Below are positions 1-10,554 of a stretch of DNA of 36,316 nt, piece after piece (positions within the stretch are counted from its first letter, which is position 1; the number at the start of each line of letters is the position of its first letter). Position numbers and translations under genes: made by a program. The stretch is from DASQPE01 sp964519805. GTDB taxonomy: Bacteria > Gemmatimonadota > Gemmatimonadetes > Gemmatimonadales > GWC2-71-9. Under the pieces are notes generated by a model. That model did no database searches. It was not told the DNA's origin and saw only the letters and a list, made by a program, of their open reading frames with translations. Location: the NCBI GenBank assembly GCA_964519805.1, contig CAZFKN010000021.1, positions 1-36,316 of the forward strand, written 5' to 3'.

Positions 1-1929
1 CGGCGGCAACGCCAGCGGCGCCACCCGCACGGTGGCCGCTGCGGGCCGGGCGAACGTGCGGGGGCGGATGTGGGGATAGTCCACAGCGAACACGCCCGTC
101 TCGTAGCGCCGTCCCGCCTGATCCTCGGCCTCCGCCCGAATCGTCCCGGCGCCGGCGTGGGCCGTGACCGGGGACCGCACATCGAAGGCGAAAGTGCGCG
201 TCTCGTCCTCCCGACTGAACGTGAATGACTGGGGCGACCCGACGACCCAACCGGCAGGCGCCACCAGACGGATCGTGCCGGTCGTGGTGTCGCGCCCGCC
301 GTGCGTCAGCGTCACGGTGAAACGCCGGCTCTCCCGTCCCGGCGCCGGCCAGACCAGCGTGTCGGGGTCGATCTTCACGTCGATGCGCGGCACCACCGTG
401 ATCGGGCGGCGGACTTCGCCCGCTGTCTGATCGCGATAGCGAAACGATGCTTCGCGCGGCTCGATGTCGGCGCCGAACTCCGCCGTGATGAGCGGATCGT
501 CGAACGGCGCCCCGAGCAGATCGGTCGGCCCCCTCGGCCAGGCGTAGAGATCGCCGTCTCTCGGCCGATCGAGGAAATACGGGCGCGTCGGGGCCGCGCT
601 GTCGGGAATCGCGATGTCGAAGGTCCAGCTCGCGACACCACCCGGCTCGATCGGCCCGCCGTCCTGCGACGCGTGGAGCCAGGGCCAGGTCGCGTTACCG
701 CGAATAACCACGAGCGGAACGGTGACGGAACGCGCCCCCGCGTTCCAGCAGGTGACCACGACATGCAGCACTTGCCCTGGCACGACCCGTTGGTCGTCCG
801 CCACCGGGTCACACACCACGTCCGACGCGAGCTGGATCGCCCGCTGGAGCCGGGTCAGCTGGTCCCACTGCTCCGTGGTCGCGACGCCTACGCGCACCGC
901 CCCCTCGCCGCCGGTCTGCGGCAGCGCCGATGCGAACCGGTCCAGCGTCGCCGTCAGGGCCGGCGACCGCGACCGCTTGTAGCTCTCGATCTCGGCGGCG
1001 AGCGAATCCCACAGCGCGGGCGAACCGGCGCCCGGGCCGGCGACCGCGGCCATGCCGGCGAGGGTCGTGTCGATCCCGGCCCAGAGGCCATCACCGCCCC
1101 GGCCGGTGCGGTCCTCCTCGAGGCGGAGGCGCACGAGCGAGGGGCCGATCCGCTGCAACTGTCCCATGTCCTGGGATCGGTGCAGGCTCCGCCCCGCCAT
1201 GGCAATCTGGTGATAGGACTTGCCGACCGCCGAGTCGAGGACGCCGCCCTCGAGTACGAGCGTCGTGGCCGCGCTGTCGAACCGGGTGCTACGGTACAGC
1301 TTGAGCGGGCTCCACGGCTTCAGGCCCTCGCTCGCCAGCTCGGGAAACCGGGTCGCGTCGCTCGCGATGCGGAACGCCTCCAGCGCCGCCCAGCCCGCCG
1401 CCTGGTGCTGCCCGTGCCCGTCTCTCGGCGTGCCGCTGAAGACCGAAACGATGATCTGGGGCCGGAACCGGCGCACGATGCGCACCACGTCCTTGAGCAC
1501 GGAGTCGCGGGGCCAGTGCGACCAGGTCTCGTCCTGGGTCTTCGAGAAGCCGAAGTCATAGGCTCGGCTGAAGAACTGACGCGCGCCATCCAGCCGTCGC
1601 GCCGCCAGCAGCTCTTCGGTTCGCAGCAGGCCGAGCGCCTCGCCCAGCTCGGGGCCGATCACGTTCTGGCCGCCCTCGCCCCGGTTGAGGGAGAGATACG
1701 CGGCCTCCGCACCCTCACCGCGCACGAGCACGGTGAGCAGCTCGGTATCCTCGTCGTCGGGATGCGCGCCGATCACCAGCACGCGCTTGTAGTGGCCGAG
1801 GAGTCTGAGCTCGTGGTCAATGGCGACGACGCCGCCCGTAGACGGCGGCTCGAGCTGCGCGGCGAGACGGGGAGCGGCGGCGAAAGCGGAGCCCGTGAGA
1901 TACGCGAGGGCAATACACAAGCGACTCAC
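1..1929 (-). CDS. Secreted PIG-L/LmbE-family deacetylase (3' part beyond window)
   Basis: Minus-strand frame open from a GTG at 1929 to the window edge (643 codons, no stop), so the C-terminus is missing. The N-terminus (about residues 1-25) looks like a signal peptide. A-H-P-D-D-E at residues 55-60 is the zinc/catalytic motif of the PIG-L/LmbE fold, followed by NRGEGGQN and later D-G-H-G-Q-H-Q, which supplies the distal metal histidine. The region after about residue 250 resembles Ig-like/NEW3-type beta modules rather than catalytic sequence. Family members remove N-acetyl groups from sugars such as GlcNAc derivatives; the substrate here is unknown and the location is probably extracytoplasmic. 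The GTG start is chosen because it gives a complete signal peptide; no strong ribosome-binding site is visible. The long plus-strand open frame over this region is a shadow. Confidence 0.85.
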   Translation of the reverse strand, partial: MSRLCIALAYLTGSAFAAAPRLAAQLEPPSTGGVVAIDHELRLLGHYKRVLVIGAHPDDEDTELLTVLVRGEGAEAAYLSLNRGEGGQNVIGPELGEALGLLRTEELLAARRLDGARQFFSRAYDFGFSKTQDETWSHWPRDSVLKDVVRIVRRFRPQIIVSVFSGTPRDGHGQHQAAGWAALEAFRIASDATRFPELASEGLKPWSPLKLYRSTRFDSAATTLVLEGGVLDSAVGKSYHQIAMAGRSLHRSQDMGQLQRIGPSLVRLRLEEDRTGRGGDGLWAGIDTTLAGMAAVAGPGAGSPALWDSLAAEIESYKRSRSPALTATLDRFASALPQTGGEGAVRVGVATTEQWDQLTRLQRAIQLASDVVCDPVADDQRVVPGQVLHVVVTCWNAGARSVTVPLVVIRGNATWPWLHASQDGGPIEPGGVASWTFDIAIPDSAAPTRPYFLDRPRDGDLYAWPRGPTDLLGAPFDDPLITAEFGADIEPREASFRYRDQTAGEVRRPITVVPRIDVKIDPDTLVWPAPGRESRRFTVTLTHGGRDTTTGTIRLVAPAGWVVGSPQSFTFSREDETRTFAFDVRSPVTAHAGAGTIRAEAEDQAGRRYETGVFAVDYPHIRPRTFARPAAATVRVAPLALPP

Positions 1930-1967
1930 GACCCCGCCCGGCGAGAGAGAGGGAGGAAGCTAAACGG

Positions 1968-2082
1968 GTAAGAAGTGAGAAGTAAGAAGTGAGAGGTAAG
2001 ACGTGAGAAGTAAGAAATGAGACCTAGGAAGGGCCTCTCCACCCCCTTCTCCCTTCTCCCTTCTCACTTCTCACTCATTACC
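1968..2082. repeat. Heptad-repeat hairpin, GTGAGAA family (copy A1)
   Basis: The left arm (1968-2022) is eight consecutive 7-bp units of the form GTRAGAA (GTAAGAA, GTGAGAA, GTAAGAA, GTGAGAG, GTAAGAC, GTGAGAA, GTAAGAA, ATGAGAC). The right arm (about 2046-2082) carries the complementary units CTTCTCC and CTTCTCA, so the element can fold into a long imperfect hairpin. It lies between the start of the deacetylase gene and the stop of the small membrane-protein gene (stop at 2085), outside both coding regions. A related copy lies at 30907-30957. Confidence 0.85.
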
Positions 2083-2084
2083 GT

Positions 2085-2588
2085 CTATCGGGGCGCCGCC
2101 CCCAGCGGCGTCTCGCGCAGCAGCTGCCGAAACTCCGGATGCTGCCGCCAGAGATAGAGCCCCATCGCGACCGCCGCGAGGGTGTTGGCGCCCAGCACGG
2201 TCCAGAAGGGGAACAGCTCGCGGGTCGTTTCCGACACGAGCGAGAGCAGCCCGTAGAACAGCACCTCGAAGACGAGGAACACCTGAAGCACCGCGTAGCG
2301 CACCGCGGACTCGCGTGCCGCCCAGCGGATGAGCGCCACGAGGCCGATCCCGAACGCCAGGAACACCGCGAGGTGCACCGCGGTGTAAGCCACGACGGCG
2401 CTGAACTCCACCTGGTTGAGATTGGGGTGCTCCCGGCCGAAGAGCAGCACCTGGCCGAGGACGCTGGGCGTGCGAAGAGGGTGACCCTGAATGAGATCGA
2501 TGACGAAGAACCAGAGCGCGACGCACCCGGCGCCGATCGCACCTGCGAAGGTTCCTTCGTCGCCGGCAGAGATAGTTGACTGAGCCAT
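2085..2588 (-). CDS. Hypothetical four-helix membrane protein
   Basis: The product is 167 residues. ATG at 2588 is preceded by GGGAGGGAGACC, a good ribosome-binding site, so this start is preferred over the upstream ATG at 2663. Hydrophobic segments fall near residues 15-35, 65-90, 100-122 and 130-150, giving about four transmembrane helices. The C-terminal tail is short and polar. I do not recognise a named family or any catalytic motif. The gene lies 144 bp downstream of another small membrane-protein gene on the same strand and may share its transcript. Confidence 0.75.
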   Translation of the reverse strand: MAQSTISAGDEGTFAGAIGAGCVALWFFVIDLIQGHPLRTPSVLGQVLLFGREHPNLNQVEFSAVVAYTAVHLAVFLAFGIGLVALIRWAARESAVRYAVLQVFLVFEVLFYGLLSLVSETTRELFPFWTVLGANTLAAVAMGLYLWRQHPEFRQLLRETPLGAAPR

Positions 2589-2652
2589 GGTCTCCCTCCC
2601 GAACATGCAGGAAGGAACGGCGTCGCCCCGGCGGAAGATGCTGGGGGGACGG

Positions 2653-2688
2653 CCGAGGCGCACGCCTCGGACGCCGCGACCCCGCGGC
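2653..2688. other. Two tandem perfect inverted repeats
   Basis: CCGAGGCG-CA-CGCCTCGG (2653-2670, 8-bp arms) is followed directly by GCCGCG-ACCC-CGCGGC (2673-2688, 6-bp arms). They lie in the 144-bp gap between two minus-strand membrane-protein genes. No T-run follows on either strand, so a classic intrinsic terminator is not supported. They may be an mRNA stability or attenuation structure, or chance in GC-rich DNA. Confidence 0.4.
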
Positions 2689-2732
2689 CCATTGGTACAG
2701 TGGGGGGCCGACCCGGCCGGCGCAAGAGCGGC

Positions 2733-3059
2733 TTACTCGGGCGGGCGAACCACCTCACCGGACTTGCGCTGCTCTCGCTCGCGCTCGGCGCGGCGTCCCA
2801 GAACGAACGCCACGACGAACGCCACGAGTGCCACGCCCAGCAGCCCTTCTCCCAGGAGCCCGGCGTACAACCACGGCAGGGGGTACAACAGCACCAGCAT
2901 GCCAACCGACACCAGGATGGTGCCGACGGCCCGGAGCACTTCGTCGAGGTTCCGCCAATGCGTCCGGCGACCCCAGTGCACCGAGGCGAGCAGACCGAGG
3001 ATGCCCAGGAGCAGGATCCCGTACCAGATCAGAATCCAGTAGCGGCGGCCAACGATCAC
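2733..3059 (-). CDS. Hypothetical small membrane protein
   Basis: The product is 108 residues from a GTG start with GAGG six bases upstream. There are three likely transmembrane helices: residues 8-26, 44-66 and 68-88. The cytoplasmic C-terminal tail is highly charged (RRAEREREQRKSGE). No family recognised. It lies 39 bp downstream of the DUF971 gene on the same strand. The high third-position GC and good ribosome-binding site support a real gene; the function cannot be assigned. Confidence 0.65.
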   Translation of the reverse strand: MIVGRRYWILIWYGILLLGILGLLASVHWGRRTHWRNLDEVLRAVGTILVSVGMLVLLYPLPWLYAGLLGEGLLGVALVAFVVAFVLGRRAEREREQRKSGEVVRPPE

Positions 3060-3098
3060 AGCCGACCTCGGGGGGAAGGGCCTATAGGGGGGAGCGGC

Positions 3099-3452
3099 CT
3101 ACGATACTCTGGGCGGCACGGCTTGACCAGCCCCGGCCGGACGGCAGGCGGGACAACGACATAGCCCACGCAGCAGCTCGTACGTGTAGATCCCGGTGTC
3201 GTGCCCATCACTCCACCGGATCCGGAGCCCGTACGCCCCGACCAGGGAGAGCGTCTCCGGCCGGATATCGGGGGGGATGGCGTCCGGCTGGAGCAGGCGC
3301 CGCCCGGTCATCTCCTCCACGCAGGCGGCGCACGGACAGGCGAGCCGCAGTTCGCGCGCGGGATACAGCCACATGTGACCGGCAGTGTCCCATTCGATCA
3401 GAACACCGGTCGCTTCGCGGGTGATCGCGTACGGCATCGGGGGCAGCGGCAT
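3099..3452 (-). CDS. DUF971 (gamma-butyrobetaine hydroxylase N-terminal-like) protein
   Basis: The product is 117 residues. The core (I-E-W-D near residues 19-22, L-R-L-A-C-P-C-A-A-C near 35-44, Y-G-L-R-I-R-W-S-D-G near 74-83 and Y-T-Y-E-L-L-R near 89-95) matches the DUF971 fold. It carries two CxCxxC motifs, at Cys39/41/44 and Cys98/100/103, suggesting metal or iron-sulfur binding. DUF971 is also found fused to Mrp/HCF101-type Fe-S carrier proteins. The start at 3452 is chosen because an AGG lies seven bases upstream; a longer start at 3503 would overlap the promoter region shared with the divergent aconitase gene. The divergence from an Fe-S enzyme gene fits an Fe-S role, but that is inference. 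Confidence 0.8.
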   Translation of the reverse strand: MPLPPMPYAITREATGVLIEWDTAGHMWLYPARELRLACPCAACVEEMTGRRLLQPDAIPPDIRPETLSLVGAYGLRIRWSDGHDTGIYTYELLRGLCRCPACRPAGAGQAVPPRVS

Positions 3453-3511
3453 GACGTAACCTATCAGGAGTTGCGCTATTACATTCCCGGTCCGACCACA
3501 CACCTAGAGCC

Positions 3512-6298
<2,787 letters not shown>

Positions 6299-6341
6299 GG
6301 CCAACTGGGACGACAAGTCAAGAACAATTGCCTGAAAATAC

Positions 6342-6370
6342 GAAGCCCTCCGATTCGCTCGAAGGGCTTC
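6342..6370. terminator. Bidirectional rho-independent terminator between acnA and the sigma gene
   Basis: GAAGCCCT (6342-6349) pairs perfectly with AGGGCTTC (6363-6370) around a 13-base loop. Minus-strand transcripts leaving the sigma gene would read the hairpin followed by GTATTTTC. Plus-strand transcripts from acnA would read TTGGTTCC. It lies 43 bp past the acnA stop and 26 bp past the sigma-factor stop, in a convergent gene pair. Confidence 0.75.
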
Positions 6371-6395
6371 TTGGTTCCTCTGACGCCTGGCCGGA

Positions 6396-7289
6396 TTACG
6401 CCACCAGATCCCGCAGCCGGTCGCCGGTCTCGCCCTCCCGCAGCCGCAGGAGCGCGCGGTCGCGGAGCTGGCGGATGCGCTCGCGCGTCACCCCCATCAT
6501 CCGGCCGATTTCCTCGAGCGTGCGGCTGTTGCCATCGTCCAGACCGAAGTAGAGCCGCAGCACCTTGGCATCCCGCGGCGGAAGCGAGGCGAGCGCCGTC
6601 TCGATATCCCGCGTCTGGCTGTTGGCCAGGGCGGAGGTGTCGGTGCTCTCCTGCTCCCCGGAGGCAAAGCGCTCGATGCGTTCGTTGCCCTCGCCGTCGC
6701 GGGTGGGATGGTCGAGCCGTACCGCCTCGGAGTTGAGCGCGCTGAGCGAGCGCACCGCCTCGACCGTGAGGCCCGTGGCGCGGGCCAGCTCTTCCGTGGT
6801 GGGCATGCGCCCGAGGCGGTCCTTGAGCAGCGTCGTGGTGCGGCCCAGCCGGCTGAGATCGGCCGTGCGGTTGAGCGGCACGCGGACCGGACGACCGTGG
6901 CGCGCGATGGCCGCCTGCACCGCCTGCCGGATCCACCACACGGCGTAGGAGATGAACTTCACGCCGCGATCCGGATCGAACTTCCGGGCCGCCGTCATGA
7001 GGCCGAGATTGCCCTCGCCGATCAGATCGACGAGCGGGACACCGCGATTCTGGAACTTCTTGGCCACCGAGACGACGAATCGGACGTTGTGGCGCGCGAG
7101 GCGCTCCTGCGCGACAATGCTGCCCTTGAAGGCCTTCCGGGCGAGCTCCATCTCCTCATCGCGACTGAGGAGGGGGACACGGCTGATTTCATCGAGGTAG
7201 AGGTCTAGACTTTCCCTGCCTTCATCCACTGCACGAGCGATCTGGGCCGGCCGGACCGGGCGCCGCTTGGCACGTGGCTTCACACTCAC
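6396..7289 (-). CDS. RNA polymerase sigma factor, sigma-70 family, RpoD/RpoS-like group 2
   Basis: The product is 297 residues from a GTG start with AGGAGG eight bases upstream. It has region 1.2 (D-L-Y-L-D-E-I-S near residue 29), region 2 including E-G-N-L-G-L-M-T-A-A-R-K-F-D and F-I-S-Y-A-V-W-W-I-R-Q-A (core binding and -10 recognition), region 3 (V-P-L-N-R-T) and a region 4 helix-turn-helix (T-L-E-E-I-G-R-M-M-G-V-T-R-E-R-I-R-Q). The acidic region 1.1 of primary RpoD is absent. The size and layout fit a group-2 factor related to stationary-phase or stress sigmas; it could be an alternative rather than the essential sigma. A consensus-like promoter lies 75 bp upstream. Confidence 0.92.
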   Translation of the reverse strand: MSVKPRAKRRPVRPAQIARAVDEGRESLDLYLDEISRVPLLSRDEEMELARKAFKGSIVAQERLARHNVRFVVSVAKKFQNRGVPLVDLIGEGNLGLMTAARKFDPDRGVKFISYAVWWIRQAVQAAIARHGRPVRVPLNRTADLSRLGRTTTLLKDRLGRMPTTEELARATGLTVEAVRSLSALNSEAVRLDHPTRDGEGNERIERFASGEQESTDTSALANSQTRDIETALASLPPRDAKVLRLYFGLDDGNSRTLEEIGRMMGVTRERIRQLRDRALLRLREGETGDRLRDLVA

Positions 7290-7363
7290 TCTTGGAACCT
7301 CCTATGGGGGGCTGGACCCAACGGCAAGGATCCCAAGCGGGGGCGCATCATATTCAGACAGTG

Positions 7364-7392
7364 AATATAATAGCTAAGCCGCGAAAATTCAA
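7364..7392 (-). promoter_or_regulatory. Sigma-70-type promoter for the sigma-factor gene
   Basis: Reading the minus strand, TTGAAT (7387-7392) and TATATT (7364-7369) are separated by exactly 17 bases. They sit in a conspicuously AT-rich island inside otherwise GC-rich DNA, 75 bp upstream of the GTG start. This is the best consensus promoter in the window. Confidence 0.75.
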
Positions 7393-7526
7393 TATCTTAG
7401 CGTAAGCTGATGTGTTCACATGATTTGCACAAACTTTCCACATGGGACGCCGGGGGCAACGCCCTGTCCCGTCGTGGCTTAGCTCCGATCCCCCCACGCC
7501 GAATTTCGGCGAAATCGGACCTCGCC

Positions 7527-7555
7527 TTGACCATGTTCAAGTCGGGTGAAGATTA
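7527..7555 (+). promoter_or_regulatory. Possible promoter for the pnt operon
   Basis: TTGACC (7527-7532) matches a -35 element and AGATTA (7550-7555) is a weak -10 element, separated by 17 bases. Transcription would start near 7562, about 28 bases before the pntAA start codon. The -35 match is good and the -10 match is poor. Confidence 0.4.
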
Positions 7556-7589
7556 GTCCCCGTCCTCTCCCGCAGCCCCGGAGTCCCGG

Positions 7590-8750
7590 ATGCGAATCGC
7601 AGTGCCGAGGGAGAGTGCGCCGCGCGAACTGCGTGTCGCACTAGTACCTGAATCGTGCAAGAAGCTGGGCCAAGCCGGTTACGAGCTCGCCATCGAGTCC
7701 GGTGCCGGCCTCGCCGCCGGATTCTCGGACGCCGCCTACCAGGATGTCGCGGCCACCATCGTGACCGATCCGGCGGTGTTGCTCGGATCGGCCGACATCG
7801 TGCTCAAGATCAACGCCCCTGCCCTCGCAGACTCCGGTCGAGACGAGCCGGGGTGGATGCGACCTGGAACGATCTACATCGGGTCGCTGATGCCCCTTCG
7901 AAACCTCGCCGCGGTCCGCGCCCTGGCGGCGGCAAGGGTCACCGCGTTCTCCACCGATGCGATCCCCCGGACCACCCGGGCGCAGTCGATGGACACGCTT
8001 TCTTCGATGGCCAACATCGCCGGCTACAAGGGTGTGCTCCTGGCCGCGGCCCAGCTGGGCAAGTACTTCCCGATGCTCATGACTGCGGCGGGCATGGTGC
8101 CGCCGGCCAAAGTCTTCGTCGTCGGCGCCGCGGTGGCGGGGCTTCAGGCAATCGCGACGGCGCGCCGGCTCGGCGCCCATGTGGCGGCGACCGACGTCCG
8201 GCCCGAGGTCAAGGAGCAGATCGAAAGCGTCGGCGCGAAGTACGTCGGCATCGAGCTGGCGGAGAGTGCCGTGGCTGGAGGCGGCTACGCCAAGGAGCTG
8301 TCGGACGACGACCGGCAGCGCCAGCGCCAGCTTCTGGCAGAGCAGTGCGCGCTCTCGGACGTGGTGGTCACGACCGCGCTGATCGGTGGGGTGTTCGCCC
8401 CGACACTCATCACGGCCGACATGGTGCGGGCGATGAAGCCGGGCGCCGTGATCGTGGATCTGGCCGCCGACGGTGGCGGCAACTGCGAGCTGTCGCGCCT
8501 CGGCGAAACGACGGTGGTGGGCGGGGTGACGATCCTCGCTCCGCTCAACCTGGCGGCCACGATGCCCGTCCACGCCAGCCTGCTCTTCTCCCGCAATTTG
8601 ACGGCCTTCATCCAGGCGTTCACCAAGGACAGGGCGTTCCAGCTCGACCTGAACGACGAGATCCAGGCCGGGGCGCTGATCACGCACGACGGCGACGTCC
8701 GCCACGCGCGCACCCGGGACGCGCTCCAACCCGCAGGCTCGCGAGCCTGA
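7590..8750 (+). CDS. pntAA: NAD(P) transhydrogenase subunit alpha part 1 (domain I)
   Basis: The product is 386 residues, the normal size of the soluble NAD(H)-binding domain I in organisms with a three-gene transhydrogenase. It resembles alanine dehydrogenase: P-R-E-S near the start, R-A-Q-S-M-D near residue 130, a Rossmann-type loop G-A-A-V-A-G-L-Q-A near residue 177, then A-T-D-V-R-P. The complex couples hydride transfer from NADH to NADP+ with proton entry across the inner membrane. GGAG lies upstream of the ATG. It is followed 16 bp later by pntAB, so the operon is pntAA-pntAB-pntB. Confidence 0.95.
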   Translation: MRIAVPRESAPRELRVALVPESCKKLGQAGYELAIESGAGLAAGFSDAAYQDVAATIVTDPAVLLGSADIVLKINAPALADSGRDEPGWMRPGTIYIGSLMPLRNLAAVRALAAARVTAFSTDAIPRTTRAQSMDTLSSMANIAGYKGVLLAAAQLGKYFPMLMTAAGMVPPAKVFVVGAAVAGLQAIATARRLGAHVAATDVRPEVKEQIESVGAKYVGIELAESAVAGGGYAKELSDDDRQRQRQLLAEQCALSDVVVTTALIGGVFAPTLITADMVRAMKPGAVIVDLAADGGGNCELSRLGETTVVGGVTILAPLNLAATMPVHASLLFSRNLTAFIQAFTKDRAFQLDLNDEIQAGALITHDGDVRHARTRDALQPAGSRA

Positions 8751-8766
8751 AAGGGACACACCGCTC

Positions 8767-9078
8767 ATGACCGAGACGTCGGAGTTCTGGTCGCAGCTGT
8801 TCGTCTTCGTGCTGGCCTCGTTCATCGGCCTCGGCGTCATTCGCCGCGTCTCCCGGTTGCTGCACACGCCGCTGATGTCCATCACGAACGCGATCTCCGC
8901 GATCGCCGTGGTGGGGTCGATCGTCGTTACCGGCGCCGACTATCCCCCGATCATCCGGCTCCTGGGCGGGATCGCCTTGTTCGCGTCGATGACGAACATC
9001 GTCAGCGGTTTCCTGATCACGGATCGCATGCTCAAGATGTTCAAGACCGATCGGAAGCCGGGTGACGGTCAGCCATGA
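8767..9078 (+). CDS. pntAB: NAD(P) transhydrogenase subunit alpha part 2 (membrane domain II, small)
   Basis: The product is 103 residues with a Q-L-F-V-F-V-L-A-S-F-I-G start typical of PntAB and about three hydrophobic helices (residues 9-28, 38-58 and 64-84). It forms part of the proton channel with the membrane helices of PntB. The stop overlaps the pntB start by four bases (ATGA at 9075-9078), implying translational coupling and fixed stoichiometry. Confidence 0.93.
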   Translation: MTETSEFWSQLFVFVLASFIGLGVIRRVSRLLHTPLMSITNAISAIAVVGSIVVTGADYPPIIRLLGGIALFASMTNIVSGFLITDRMLKMFKTDRKPGDGQP

Positions 9079-10484
9079 TGGCCACCCTGGCTCCTCCCGC
9101 GTACATCGTCGCCACGGCGCTGTTCATTTTCGCGCTGCACTGGATGAACACGCCCCAGACCGCGCGCCGGGGCGTGTACGCCGGCGTCGCAGCCATGGCG
9201 CTCGCGGTGGCGGTCACCTGGGTACAGCCCGCGGTGGTGCACCACGGCTGGATCGTGCTCGCGATCGTCGCGGGATTCGCGGTCGGCATCCCGCTCGCGA
9301 TGGTCCCGCTCACGGCGGTGCCGCAGCGAACGGCGCTCTCCCACGCCTTCGGCGGCCTGGCCGCCGGGCTCGTCGGGACGGCCGAGTACTACCTGGGTCT
9401 GACGGACGGCCCGGATACGCTTACGGCGTTCCGCATGATCGCCATCGTCGCGGAGATCATCCTCGGCTTCCTGACGTTCACCGGCAGTCTGATGGCCGCC
9501 GGCAAGCTGCAGGAGATCAAGTGGATCCCTCAGCGCCCGGTCACGTATCCGCTGCAGAATCTGACCAATCTCGCGCTGCTGCTCGTGGCCGCCGGGGTGG
9601 GGACCGCCATGGTGCTGCACCCGACGGCGGACTGGGCGCCGCGGCTCTTTCCCGTGGTCATCGGGCTCGCGCTCCTGTTCGGGGTCCTGCTCATCATCCC
9701 CATCGGCGGGGCCGACATGCCGACGGTGATCGCGATCCTGAACTCGTATGCCGGCCTGTCCGCGGTCGCGATGGGGTTCGTGCTGGACAACAAGCTCCTG
9801 ATCACGGCCGGCGCGCTCGACGGCTCGAGCGGACTCATCCTCGCGATCATCATGTGCAAGGCGATGAACCGCTCGTTCACGAACGTGCTATTCGGCGCGT
9901 TCGGGCAGGTGCGGCAGGTGAAGGCGGGCGGCGAGCAGAAGGTCTACAAGTCCGAGACGATCGAGGGCGCCGCCCAGGTACTCGAGCAGGCGAGCCTGGT
10001 CGTGATCATCCCGGGCTACGGCATGGCGGTGGCGCAGGCGCAGCACAAGGTCCGCGAGCTGTACGATCAGCTCAAGAAGCGGGGCATCGCGGTGAAGTTC
10101 GCGATCCACCCCGTGGCGGGCCGGATGCCCGGCCACATGAACGTGCTCCTGGCGGAGGCGGACATCCCCTACACCGATCTCGTGGAGATGGACGAGATCA
10201 ATCCGGACATGCCGCAGGTCGACGTGGCCCTGGTGGTCGGCGCCAATGACGTCGTGAATCCGGCGGCGCGGTACGACAAGAGCAGTCCGATTTACGGCAT
10301 GCCCATCATCGACGCCGACAAGGCGCGCACGGTGTTCGCCATCAAGCGGAGCAAGAACCCGGGCTTCGCGGGCATCGACAACGAGCTGTACTTCTCCGAC
10401 AAGACGTGGATGCTGTTCGGCGACGCCAAGGCGGTCATCGGCGACCTGGTGAAGCAGCTCTCGGGCGGCTCCGGCATGCACTGA
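9075..10484 (+). CDS. pntB: NAD(P) transhydrogenase subunit beta
   Basis: The product is 469 residues. The N-terminal half is a bundle of hydrophobic helices (domain II). The C-terminal part from about residue 290 is the NADP(H)-binding domain III, with G-Y-G-M-A-V-A-Q-A-Q near residue 315, H-P-V-A-G-R-M-P-G-H-M-N and G-A-N-D-V-V-N-P-A-A, all family signatures. It completes the proton-pumping transhydrogenase supplying NADPH, which the downstream homoserine dehydrogenase can use. The start is set by the ATGA overlap with pntAB. Confidence 0.96.
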   Translation: MMATLAPPAYIVATALFIFALHWMNTPQTARRGVYAGVAAMALAVAVTWVQPAVVHHGWIVLAIVAGFAVGIPLAMVPLTAVPQRTALSHAFGGLAAGLVGTAEYYLGLTDGPDTLTAFRMIAIVAEIILGFLTFTGSLMAAGKLQEIKWIPQRPVTYPLQNLTNLALLLVAAGVGTAMVLHPTADWAPRLFPVVIGLALLFGVLLIIPIGGADMPTVIAILNSYAGLSAVAMGFVLDNKLLITAGALDGSSGLILAIIMCKAMNRSFTNVLFGAFGQVRQVKAGGEQKVYKSETIEGAAQVLEQASLVVIIPGYGMAVAQAQHKVRELYDQLKKRGIAVKFAIHPVAGRMPGHMNVLLAEADIPYTDLVEMDEINPDMPQVDVALVVGANDVVNPAARYDKSSPIYGMPIIDADKARTVFAIKRSKNPGFAGIDNELYFSDKTWMLFGDAKAVIGDLVKQLSGGSGMH

Positions 10485-10514
10485 TCAGGTCCCGCCGCCG
10501 GCTGCGCGGGCGTA

Positions 10515-10542
10515 TTGGACTTTATGCGTCGCGCAGTATATC
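10515..10542 (+). promoter_or_regulatory. Promoter for the threonine operon
   Basis: TTGGAC (10515-10520) and TATATC (10537-10542) are 16 bases apart. The predicted transcription start falls only about six bases before the ATG at 10555, and no ribosome-binding site is present, so a nearly leaderless mRNA is likely. A GC-rich hairpin (CCCGC at 10491, GCGGG ending at 10510) just upstream may help separate it from pntB but has no T-run. Confidence 0.5.
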
Positions 10543-10554
10543 GTCAGCCATACC

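Larger units (their letters stand above)
7290..7589. other. 300-bp divergent intergenic region between the sigma gene and pntAA
   Basis: No gene is supported here. It holds the sigma-gene promoter, a possible pntAA promoter and a small inverted repeat, ATGTG-TT-CACAT, at 7410-7421, which lies just upstream of the sigma-gene -35 element and could be an operator. The section from about 7348 to 7440 is markedly AT-rich compared with its surroundings. Confidence 0.6.

Noticed and set aside
301..1971. Long plus-strand open frame of 556 codons
   Set aside because: It is a shadow of the minus-strand deacetylase, whose frame holds AHPDDE and other family motifs; the plus-strand product is arginine-rich and matches nothing recognisable.
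1968..2082. Repeat clusters as a possible CRISPR array
   Set aside because: Units are 7 bp with no spacers, arranged as inverted arms, and there are no cas genes in the window.
7410..7421. ATGTGTTCACAT inverted repeat as a CRP/FNR-type site
   Set aside because: Arms are only 5 bp and the spacing does not match CRP (TGTGA-N6-TCACA) or FNR consensus; mentioned only as a possible operator.
10491..10510. GC-rich hairpin after pntB as an intrinsic terminator
   Set aside because: The stem is about 5 bp and is not followed by a T-run.
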